Positions 6,796-12,722 of a stretch of 14,679 nucleotides of DNA are shown here, piece after piece (the first letter of the stretch is position 1; every line of letters starts with the position of its first letter). This DNA is from Geobacter sp. UBA4074. Lineage in GTDB: Bacteria; Desulfobacterota; Desulfuromonadia; Geobacterales; Pseudopelobacteraceae. Location of the stretch: contig DFYU01000034.1 of assembly GCA_002383415.1 (NCBI GenBank), positions 2,818 through 17,496 of the forward strand, given 5' to 3'. The notes under the pieces are model-generated. The model was not told where the DNA came from and searched no databases. It saw only the letters and a program-made list of their open reading frames with translations. Position numbers and translations under genes: made by a program.

Positions 6796-8193
6796 ATGAC
6801 GAATCCGCACGAAAGTAAAGGCTGGCAGGTCGTTATTGCCGGCACCGGCATCAACCTGGCCCTGGGCGTGCTCTACGCCTGGAGTATCTTCAAAGAGGCG
6901 ATTGTCAGTTCCATCAAGACCGGTGGTCCCGGCGCCTTCCAGTGGGACCTGGCTTCGGTTGGCACCCCCTACGCGGTCAGCTGTCTGGTGTTTGCCTTTG
7001 CTATGATCATCGCCGGCAAGGCCCAGGATAAGATCGGTCCGGCCAAGACGGCCCTGATCGGCGGCCTGCTGGTGGGGGCCGGCTTTGTCCTGTTGGGCTT
7101 TACCAACAGTTTCCTGGCCTGGATTATCGGCTTTGGCGTGCTGGCCGGAGCTGGTTTCGGCTTTGGCTATTCTGCCGCCACGCCGCCGGCTATCAAGTGG
7201 TTCTCCTCGGCCAAGACCGGTCTGGTGGCCGGCATCGTGGTGGCCGGTTTCGGTCTGGCGCCGGTCTATATCGCACCGCTGGCCAAGTTCCTGCTGGGGC
7301 ATTTTGGTATTCAGAACTCAATGCTGATCCTGGGCATCGGTTTCCTGGTGGTGGTCTGCGGCCTGTCCTTTCTGCTGGTCAACCCTCCCAAAGGGTATGT
7401 GCCCCGTGAGGTGCTGCGTGGCTACTATCCAGCCCTGGATGCGGAAAAGAAAAAGAAGGAAGAGTCGAACGCCGAACTGGGTGAGGTATTGCGTTCTCCC
7501 AAGTTTTACGTGTTGTGGTTCTGCTTCTTTATCGGTGCTGGCGCCGGTCTGATGGTGATCGGCAGTGTGGCCGGCATGGCCAAGGCCAGTATGGGCGAGA
7601 TGGCCTTTGTGGCGGTTGCCATTGCCGCCGTGGGTAACGCAGCTGGACGGATCGTGGCCGGTGTGCTTTCCGACCGGATCGGTCGTCGCGCAACATTATT
7701 CATCATGCTGGCCTTTCAGGCCTGTCTGATGTTTGCCGCCATTCCGATCACCGCCAATCCTAACGCGGTAATGCTGGTGATACTGGCCACGTTTATGGGC
7801 TTCAACTACGGCTCCAACCTGGCCCTGTTCCCTTCCTTTGCCAAGGATTACTGGGGGCTCAAGAACTACGGCCTGAACTACGGTGCCCTGTTTACCGCCT
7901 GGGGTATGGGTGGTTTCGTGCTGGTGCAGGCTGCCGACAAGATCAAGGCTATGCCCAACGGCAACACCAACGCCTTTATTGCAGCCGGTATCCTGCTGGC
8001 CTGCGGCGCCGCGATGAGTGTGTTCCTGGCAGACAAGAAGAAGGCTGTGGCCGGCGAAGAAGTGCCGTCCCGCTGGCAGGAGTTCTGGGGCGAGTTCTCG
8101 CTGGGCTTCAAGGTGTTCCTCGGCTTCGAGGAGCCTCAGGTCCGTGCTCCCCGCAACTGGGATGCCATTGAGGCAGAGCGCTCCAAGGCCTGA
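6796..8193 (+). CDS. OFA-family (OxlT-like) MFS carboxylate transporter
   Basis: This 465-residue inner-membrane protein has about 12 hydrophobic segments and belongs to the oxalate/formate antiporter family of the major facilitator superfamily. Family marks include the first helix (NLALGVLYAWSIF), the loop GKAQDKIGP, the repeat-half counterpart GVLSDRIGRR, and GFNYGSNLALFPSFAKDYWGLKNYG. Family members move small mono- or dicarboxylates; the substrate here cannot be read from sequence. A charged, probably cytoplasmic tail of about 40 residues (WGEFSLGFKVFLGFEE and beyond) follows the last helix. The start has a strong Shine-Dalgarno (AAGGAGG, 6783-6789). Transcription is likely sigma-54-dependent, with paired upstream activator sites, and ends at the hairpin at 8218. 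It is a single-gene unit. Carboxylate uptake would suit an organism living on acetate, lactate or similar acids. Confidence 0.92.
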   Translation: MTNPHESKGWQVVIAGTGINLALGVLYAWSIFKEAIVSSIKTGGPGAFQWDLASVGTPYAVSCLVFAFAMIIAGKAQDKIGPAKTALIGGLLVGAGFVLLGFTNSFLAWIIGFGVLAGAGFGFGYSAATPPAIKWFSSAKTGLVAGIVVAGFGLAPVYIAPLAKFLLGHFGIQNSMLILGIGFLVVVCGLSFLLVNPPKGYVPREVLRGYYPALDAEKKKKEESNAELGEVLRSPKFYVLWFCFFIGAGAGLMVIGSVAGMAKASMGEMAFVAVAIAAVGNAAGRIVAGVLSDRIGRRATLFIMLAFQACLMFAAIPITANPNAVMLVILATFMGFNYGSNLALFPSFAKDYWGLKNYGLNYGALFTAWGMGGFVLVQAADKIKAMPNGNTNAFIAAGILLACGAAMSVFLADKKKAVAGEEVPSRWQEFWGEFSLGFKVFLGFEEPQVRAPRNWDAIEAERSKA

Positions 8194-8217
8194 TCGGCTC
8201 TGGAGAGAGAATAACCG

Positions 8218-8255
8218 CAAACGCCCCGGCCATCAGGCCGGGGCGTTTGTCATTT
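8218..8255. terminator. Intrinsic terminator after the MFS gene
   Basis: A perfect 14-bp stem (8218-8231 with 8236-8249, core CGCCCCGGCC/GGCCGGGGCG) closes on the 4-nt loop ATCA and is followed by a moderately T-rich tail. It lies between the convergent transporter and ferritin-like genes and probably serves both strands. Confidence 0.85.
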
Positions 8256-8274
8256 GGTCGTTTGTAAAAGATAG

Positions 8275-8772
8275 CTAGGGACAGCGTTGGGCTGCCTTTG
8301 CCAGATCGGAGCGCACCTGGCGGGCAAATTGATCAATCCGCGTCAGATGATCCCGTTGCGTGTCGTCAAGGATCCGCAGAATCCGCTCCACTTCCGGAGA
8401 ATCACCGGCAAAGCGCTCAAAGACGTGACGCTCAATGAACGATTTTTCCGTGTCCACCACCAGTGAGAGCGCTTTGGGCAGGTCTAACGTCCCTGCTTCA
8501 AGGGCATCGTGTATCCCTTTGACGTATGCTATCAGGGCGTTCAGGGTGTAGGTGCGTGTTTTACCCTCACTGAATACAGCCGTGCCACTGCTGATACAGT
8601 TCTGGAGATGATCGATCCAGCCGGCATGCTCCTGTTCTTCGCTGGCCAACGCTAAAAACTGGTCTGCGTAAGTCGGAAAAGACTGGGCCAGCTTTTGGTA
8701 CAGGCGGGCCATCTGCAGTTCCTGATCCTTGTAAAGCTGAAGCAGTTTTTGCTGGAACGGTTCAAGCGGCAC
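8275..8772 (-). CDS. Ferritin-like (rubrerythrin-type) four-helix protein
   Basis: This 165-residue all-helical protein looks like the diiron domain of rubrerythrin-type ferritin-like proteins without a rubredoxin tail. Candidate metal ligands are E18 (KDQELQMARLY), E46 and H49 (EEQEH), E109 (DTEKSF) and H142. Where an ExxH is expected in the fourth helix the sequence reads Q139-R-D-H142, so one glutamate is replaced by glutamine; the site may be altered or my alignment may be off. The start is GTG 8772, supported by GAGGAG 6 nt upstream. A candidate promoter lies at 8805-8833. The gene stands alone, divergent from the kinase gene. Roles of relatives include iron handling and peroxide or oxygen defence; the role here is not established. 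Confidence 0.75.
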   Translation of the reverse strand: MPLEPFQQKLLQLYKDQELQMARLYQKLAQSFPTYADQFLALASEEQEHAGWIDHLQNCISSGTAVFSEGKTRTYTLNALIAYVKGIHDALEAGTLDLPKALSLVVDTEKSFIERHVFERFAGDSPEVERILRILDDTQRDHLTRIDQFARQVRSDLAKAAQRCP

Positions 8773-8804
8773 GTTGGCTCCTCAGGTGTTTTTTTGCTGG
8801 GTGC

Positions 8805-8833
8805 TTCATAGCACAATCGCAGAGACGGGGCAA
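8805..8833 (-). promoter_or_regulatory. Candidate promoter of the ferritin-like gene
   Basis: On the minus strand TTGCCC (8833-8828) and TATGAA (8810-8805) are 17 bp apart, and TGC directly before the -10 makes it an extended -10. Each hexamer matches 4 of 6. The GTG start follows about 32 nt later with a good Shine-Dalgarno. Confidence 0.4.
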
Positions 8834-8846
8834 TTGGCTTGCTTGC

Positions 8847-8874
8847 TTGAGCTTTTCTGGTTGTGCGCTACACT
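8847..8874 (+). promoter_or_regulatory. Candidate promoter of the bifunctional kinase gene
   Basis: TTGAGC (8847-8852) and TACACT (8869-8874) lie 16 bp apart, each matching 4 of 6. A start near 8881 gives a leader of about 30 nt to ATG 8911. This argues against the upstream in-frame GTG 8863, which lies inside the promoter. Confidence 0.4.
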
Positions 8875-8910
8875 GGTAGCTGTTGTGCATTCGTGCCTGT
8901 CGAGGTTGTG

Positions 8911-10464
8911 ATGGAACCGTACCAACTTGAGAAACTCCTGCAGCCTGAATGCTATCCGGAGCCGACCAGTGCGGTGCGCCATCTGCAGACCCATATCTCC
9001 CACCTGTTTCTGACCGATCAGTACGTCTACAAACTGAAAAAGCCAGTTGATTTTGGTTTTCTTGATTTTACCACCCTGGAGCGGCGACGTCATTTCTGTC
9101 ACGAGGAGTTGCGTCTGAACCGGCGCCTTTCGCCGGATATCTACCTGGCGGTGGTGGCGCTGCGTGACGATGGCAGTGGCGGACTCTGTTTCGGTGGAGA
9201 GGGGCAGGTCATCGAGTATGCGGTCAAGATGCGCCGTCTACCCGAGGAGCGGATGTTGGACCGGCTGCTTGCTGCTGACCAGGTAACGGCAGCTGACATC
9301 GAGGCCATTGCCCATACCGTGGCTGCCTTCCATGCTGCTGCCGCCACTGACCAACTGATCGCCTCTTTTGGTTCAGTTGCCGTCATTCGGGCCAACTGGC
9401 TGGAAAATCTGCGACAAACCCTGCCCTATTGCGGCGTTACCTTGTCCCCCGCTGATCATCAGCTGATCGGTGACTGGGCGCTGACAACCCTGGACAGTGC
9501 AGCGGACTGTTTTGACGAGCGGGTGTCAGCAGGCTTCATTCGGGAATGCGACGGTGACCTGCATGCAGAAAACATCTGTCTTGATGGTCAGGTGCATATC
9601 TTCGATTGCATCGAGTTCAACGAACCGTTTCGCTACAGCGACACCGCCGCAGATGTGGCCTTCCTGGCTATGGATCTGGAGAGCCATGGCCGTCGCGACC
9701 TGGCCGAGCTGTTTGTGGCCGCCTATTGTCAGGAAAGCGGCGATACCGGGTTGCTGGCGGTGTTGTCGTTGTATCTGGTGAACCGGGCCTTTATCCGTGG
9801 CAAGGTTGAGAGCTTCAGGCTGGATGACCCGCTGATTCCAACGGCTGACAGGCAGGCTGCGGCAAACCGGGCATCACGTTTCTTTCGGCTGGCCCGGGGC
9901 TATCTGCTGCGCCGGCGATTGCCCCGCTGCCTGCTGCTGACCTGTGGTCCTACCGGGTGCGGCAAGAGCAGTTTTGCGGCTGAGCTGGCGTTTCAGCTGG
10001 GGATTGGACATCTGCAGGCCGATCGGGAACGCAAGCTGTTGGCCGGGATCCGGCCAACGGAGCGCGGCGCTGCCATCTACACCGCCGACTGGAACCGCGC
10101 CACCTATGAACGGCTGGCTGAACTGGCCGCTGCCGAGCTGGCCGCCGGCCGCAGTGTGGTGGTGGATGCTACCTTCCGGTCCGTCGCCGACCGTGCCCGT
10201 TTTGGCTTGCTGGCGGCAGAGGCGGGGGTGCCGTTGATCATCTGTGCGTTGGTCTGCCCAGCCGAGGTGGTGCGGCAGCGGCTTCTGGACCGCCAGCAAT
10301 CAGATGACAGTGTCTCCGACGGTACCTGGCCGGTCTATCAGAGGCAGATGGCCACCTTTGAGCAGCCTACCGACGCAGAGGGACAATTGCTGGCTATTGA
10401 CGCAACAAAGCCGGTAACGGCGATGGTTGAGCAGGCCTTGAGCGGTTTGGCGCTGCTTCACTGA
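8911..10464 (+). CDS. Bifunctional APH-like phosphotransferase / P-loop kinase
   Basis: This 517-residue protein fuses two kinase-type domains, as in the COG2187-COG0645 fusions. The N-terminal domain (about 1-330) is aminoglycoside-phosphotransferase-like, with catalytic loop DGDLHAEN (214-221; D216, N221) and metal-binding FDCIEF (D232). Related enzymes usually have HGD here; this one has DGD. The C-terminal domain has a P-loop GPTGCGKS (346-353), the ADRERKLLAG stretch and VVVDATF (Walker B-like), as in small-molecule kinases. The start is ATG 8911, with GAGG 5 nt upstream; the adjacent in-frame GTG 8908 is possible. Substrates of this family are unknown and antibiotic resistance should not be assumed. 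It is monocistronic, ending at a hairpin at 10485. Confidence 0.9.
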   Translation: MEPYQLEKLLQPECYPEPTSAVRHLQTHISHLFLTDQYVYKLKKPVDFGFLDFTTLERRRHFCHEELRLNRRLSPDIYLAVVALRDDGSGGLCFGGEGQVIEYAVKMRRLPEERMLDRLLAADQVTAADIEAIAHTVAAFHAAAATDQLIASFGSVAVIRANWLENLRQTLPYCGVTLSPADHQLIGDWALTTLDSAADCFDERVSAGFIRECDGDLHAENICLDGQVHIFDCIEFNEPFRYSDTAADVAFLAMDLESHGRRDLAELFVAAYCQESGDTGLLAVLSLYLVNRAFIRGKVESFRLDDPLIPTADRQAAANRASRFFRLARGYLLRRRLPRCLLLTCGPTGCGKSSFAAELAFQLGIGHLQADRERKLLAGIRPTERGAAIYTADWNRATYERLAELAAAELAAGRSVVVDATFRSVADRARFGLLAAEAGVPLIICALVCPAEVVRQRLLDRQQSDDSVSDGTWPVYQRQMATFEQPTDAEGQLLAIDATKPVTAMVEQALSGLALLH

Positions 10465-10484
10465 AGGGGTGGTTTGTGTAACCG

Positions 10485-10516
10485 TCAGGTAAAAGTTGGG
10501 CCCACCTGATTTTTTT
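10485..10516 (+). terminator. Probable intrinsic terminator of the kinase gene
   Basis: TCAGGT (10485-10490) pairs with ACCTGA (10504-10509) around a 13-nt loop containing the palindrome TGGGCCCA, followed directly by seven Ts (10510-10516). The stem is short, but the T-run is good and it lies about 20 nt after the stop codon. Confidence 0.6.
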
Positions 10517-10537
10517 AGATACATGTCTGAAATAGTG

Positions 10538-10546
10538 TGCTAGGGT
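10538..10546 (+). promoter_or_regulatory. Possible extended -10 in the cold-shock gene leader
   Basis: TGC-TAGGGT (10538-10546) could be an extended -10 lying between the two hairpins of this region. The best -35 is weak (TAGATA, 10516-10521, 19-bp spacer). The same 9-mer occurs at 6716-6724, just before the sigma-54 promoter. Confidence 0.25.
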
Positions 10547-10568
10547 GTGACATCTTTTGAAGTTTACT

Positions 10569-10603
10569 ACCCTGGAGACTTTAGAAGCTCCGGGGTTTTT
10601 GTT
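10569..10603 (+). terminator. Terminator-like hairpin in the cold-shock gene leader
   Basis: CCCTGGAG (10570-10577) pairs with CTCCGGGG (10588-10595; one G-T pair), and the inner CTT/AAG extends the stem past a bulged A. It is followed by TTTTTGTTT. It lies 70-100 nt before the csp ATG and downstream of a separate terminator for the kinase gene, so it may be a leader attenuator rather than a simple 3' end. Confidence 0.65.
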
Positions 10604-10674
10604 TAACAGATTTACGAACACTTGCGCTATCGCAGGTGCATTACACGCGAAGGTAGAAGAAGGAGAAGTACGGT

Positions 10675-10875
10675 ATGACAACAGGTAGGGTTAAGTGGTT
10701 CAATGACAGCAAGGGGTTCGGTTTTCTGGAGCAGGAGAATGGCGAGGACGTGTTCGTACATTTCTCCGCTATCAACGCCAATGGTTTCAAATCCCTTGCT
10801 GAAGGGGATGCGGTCCAGTTCGAGGTGGTCAAGGGCCCCAAAGGGCTGCAGGCTGCCAACGTGACCCGCATTTAA
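10675..10875 (+). CDS. CspA-family cold-shock protein
   Basis: This is a 66-residue single cold-shock domain, the full normal length of the family. The RNA-binding motifs RNP1 (KGFGFLEQ) and RNP2 (VFVHFSAI) are intact, as are the N-terminal GRVKWFNDSKG and the C-terminal end AANVTRI. Such proteins bind single-stranded RNA or DNA and act as RNA chaperones or antiterminators; the gene need not be cold-induced. The Shine-Dalgarno is AAGGAG about 9 nt before the ATG. The upstream 210 bp without a gene contains two terminator-like hairpins and a small stem near the ribosome-binding site (CTTGCG/CGCAGG around 10621-10636), consistent with a structured leader. A strong terminator follows at 10899. 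Confidence 0.97.
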   Translation: MTTGRVKWFNDSKGFGFLEQENGEDVFVHFSAINANGFKSLAEGDAVQFEVVKGPKGLQAANVTRI

Positions 10876-10898
10876 GCAGGTTTAAGTGTCAGCATTCG

Positions 10899-10929
10899 AA
10901 AGCCCCGGCCTCTGGCCGGGGCTTTTTTT
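10899..10929. terminator. Intrinsic terminator after the cold-shock gene
   Basis: A perfect 12-bp stem (AAAGCCCCGGCC / GGCCGGGGCTTT) with a TCT loop is followed by a run of seven Ts. It lies between the convergent cold-shock and cysteine-cluster genes (stops at 10875 and 10933) and may work in both directions, though the T-run favours the plus strand. Confidence 0.92.
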
Positions 10930-10932
10930 GTC

Positions 10933-11643
10933 TCAATCGCCACTGACTGTCAGATAGGGCGAGTCAAGCCCATGCTCTGCCAGATAGGAGCGCACAGCGG
11001 CACCCCCTGACATCAGCAGTTCATCCAGCTGGTGTTCCAGTGCCAGCCAGACCAGCCAGGGCAGGTTGCCCAGCAGTGAACAGCCGTAGTCCTGCTCCAT
11101 CTCACGCAGGTGTGCCAGTTCAAGCTCCTGGGCCAGCTCCTGCAGAGTTGCGGCGTAGTGGGTCGGAAAGGCAACCACCGAGCGGTCCAACTGCTCCATG
11201 AACTGTTGTTTTTGCTCATGGGAAAGGGCTCCAAAATCGGCGGTACACCAGTGTGGCTCTCTGGTTGAAAGCAGGGAACGGCAGGAGAGGGGCCGCTGCT
11301 GGTAGACGCCGCAGCTGCCGTCCTGCTCCAGAAACGGACAGGGACCTGCCTGGTCGCGGTAGCTCTTGAGCCAGTCCTTCAGCGAACCGGCCTCTTGAGC
11401 GCATTTCGCAATAACGGGAATGGCCGCCTGCAGGCGTGCCTGTTGTTCCGGTGTCACTACGCGGGCAATGGCAATGGCCTCAGTGGCGGTGCAGTTGACA
11501 ACCAGGCGGCAACAGCCGCTGCAGCCCTTGCCGCAATAGATGCTGCCGCCCCGCTGCCGGTATTCGCTTAACCATGCCCCGCAGAACTGATCGAAGCATT
11601 CCTGTTTTTGACGCACCGCCTGCATGCGTGTATCATGTGACAT
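10933..11643 (-). CDS. YkgJ-like cysteine-cluster protein (second copy type)
   Basis: This 236-residue protein has the classical CxxCxxCC-family signature: C37-x3-C41-x2-C44-C45 (CGKGCSGCC), followed about 70 residues later by GPCPFLEQDGSCGVYQQRP and SCRSL, the usual second half of the putative metal site. A long helical C-terminal half (about 140-236) is not assigned. Start ATG 11643 is chosen because GGGAG lies 9 nt upstream; the frame continues far upstream to 12453, but that part is antisense to the HD-GYP gene. It is unlike the other cysteine-cluster gene (4835-5326) in length and in cysteine spacing. It is divergent from the HD-GYP gene and convergent with the cold-shock gene. Function is unknown; Zn or Fe-S binding is a family inference. 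Confidence 0.87.
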   Translation of the reverse strand: MSHDTRMQAVRQKQECFDQFCGAWLSEYRQRGGSIYCGKGCSGCCRLVVNCTATEAIAIARVVTPEQQARLQAAIPVIAKCAQEAGSLKDWLKSYRDQAGPCPFLEQDGSCGVYQQRPLSCRSLLSTREPHWCTADFGALSHEQKQQFMEQLDRSVVAFPTHYAATLQELAQELELAHLREMEQDYGCSLLGNLPWLVWLALEHQLDELLMSGGAAVRSYLAEHGLDSPYLTVSGD

Positions 11644-11665
11644 AGGTTGCATCTCCCTCTGCGCG

Positions 11666-11695
11666 ATCATACGACAGCAGGGCATAACGGTGCAA
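11666..11695 (-). promoter_or_regulatory. Candidate promoter of the second cysteine-cluster gene
   Basis: On the minus strand TATGAT (11671-11666; 5 of 6) is preceded at 18 bp by the weak -35 TTGCAC (11695-11690; 3 of 6). It would give a leader of about 16 nt containing the Shine-Dalgarno GGGAG. No equally clear promoter is seen for the divergent HD-GYP gene. Confidence 0.35.
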
Positions 11696-11733
11696 TCCTG
11701 CAACTGGATGTGATGAAGAAAGGAGTGATGCAG

Positions 11734-12702
11734 ATGCAGCAAGGCTATTATGTGCCCGTTGGAATCGAGAGCATCGAGCCGGACATGTTTCCGGATGTGG
11801 CGTTGTATCTGCGCAGCGGCGGCAATTACGTGCTCTACAAGAATAACGGTCGTCTGTTCTCCAAGCAGGATGCCCAACGGCTGATGACCAACAATATCGA
11901 CTTCCTGTATGTCAGCCCGGCCGACATGGAGGTGATCAACCAGTATATGGAGTCCAATGCCGAACGGTTCCTGACCAGTGCAAGCTTCGATGGTCGTACC
12001 AAAGGCAAGATTATCTACCAGACCTCGATCAACTTTGTGGGGGATATCTTCCAGAATCCCGGCAAGGCCGGCGACCTTAACCGCAGCAAACGACTGATCG
12101 AAAACCTGATGACCTATCTCTCCAGCGATCGTGATGCCCTGACTTCGCTGGAAACGGTCATGACCAAGAATTACTACACCTTTGTCCATTCGTTGCAGGT
12201 TACGGCGCTCTCGCTGCTGGTGCATGCCGAGGCCTATATGCTGGCCCACGACGAGATGGTGGACGTCGGTATCGGTACCCTGCTGCACGATTTCGGCAAG
12301 ATATTCATCTCGCAAGAGATACTCAACAAGACCGGCAAGCTGAGCGACGAAGAGGTGGCGGCCATCAGGCGACATCCTATGGATGGCTACACCTACCTGA
12401 AGGAAAACACCAGTCTGAACGACATCTGTCTGGCGATCGTGCGGGACCATCACGAGCGGATCAACGGTAACGGCTACCCGCAGGGGCTTAAAAAAGAAGC
12501 TATTTCACGCAGTGCCCAGGTGGGGGGACTGTGCGACGTCTACTGCACCCTGACCATCGACCGCAGCGGCCGTACGGCCCTGCCGCCCTACCTGACGATC
12601 CAGGTGATGCGGCAGGAGATGAAAGATGCTTTTGACAAACGCCTGCTTGATATCCTTGAGGGCTTGACCTGTACCGAGGATGCACAGCAGTTGGTACTTT
12701 AA
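11734..12702 (+). CDS. HD-GYP domain c-di-GMP phosphodiesterase
   Basis: This 322-residue protein is a probable cyclic di-GMP phosphodiesterase. The N-terminal 75 residues resemble a DUF3391-like cap (GIESIEPDMF...YVSPADME); no transmembrane or receiver domain is present, so it is cytoplasmic. The HD-GYP core keeps its signature residues: H152, H185-D186 and K189 (HDFGK), H214, H239-H240-E241, the loop GNGYP (245-249) and D268. An active enzyme converting c-di-GMP to pGpG or GMP is expected. The start is ATG 11734, 8 nt after AGGAG (11721-11725); ATG 11728 and 11713 are in frame but too close to or ahead of that site. The pyrophosphatase gene begins 20 bp after its stop, so the two probably form an operon. 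A PilZ protein lies 7 kb away. Confidence 0.92.
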   Translation: MQQGYYVPVGIESIEPDMFPDVALYLRSGGNYVLYKNNGRLFSKQDAQRLMTNNIDFLYVSPADMEVINQYMESNAERFLTSASFDGRTKGKIIYQTSINFVGDIFQNPGKAGDLNRSKRLIENLMTYLSSDRDALTSLETVMTKNYYTFVHSLQVTALSLLVHAEAYMLAHDEMVDVGIGTLLHDFGKIFISQEILNKTGKLSDEEVAAIRRHPMDGYTYLKENTSLNDICLAIVRDHHERINGNGYPQGLKKEAISRSAQVGGLCDVYCTLTIDRSGRTALPPYLTIQVMRQEMKDAFDKRLLDILEGLTCTEDAQQLVL

Positions 12703-12722
12703 AAGCAGCACGAGGGAAATGT

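Noticed and set aside
8863..8910. Upstream GTG start for the bifunctional kinase
   Set aside because: It lies within the candidate promoter (8847-8874) and adds residues of no recognisable family sequence. ATG 8911 has GAGG 5 nt upstream.
10465..10674. Known riboswitch (c-di-GMP GEMM type) in the csp leader
   Set aside because: The conserved GEMM core sequences are absent; only simple hairpins are seen.
11644..12453. Upstream 270 codons of the minus-strand frame ending at 10933, which would make a 506-residue protein
   Set aside because: This part is antisense to the HD-GYP gene and lacks family features. The cysteine-cluster protein begins at ATG 11643 with a Shine-Dalgarno.
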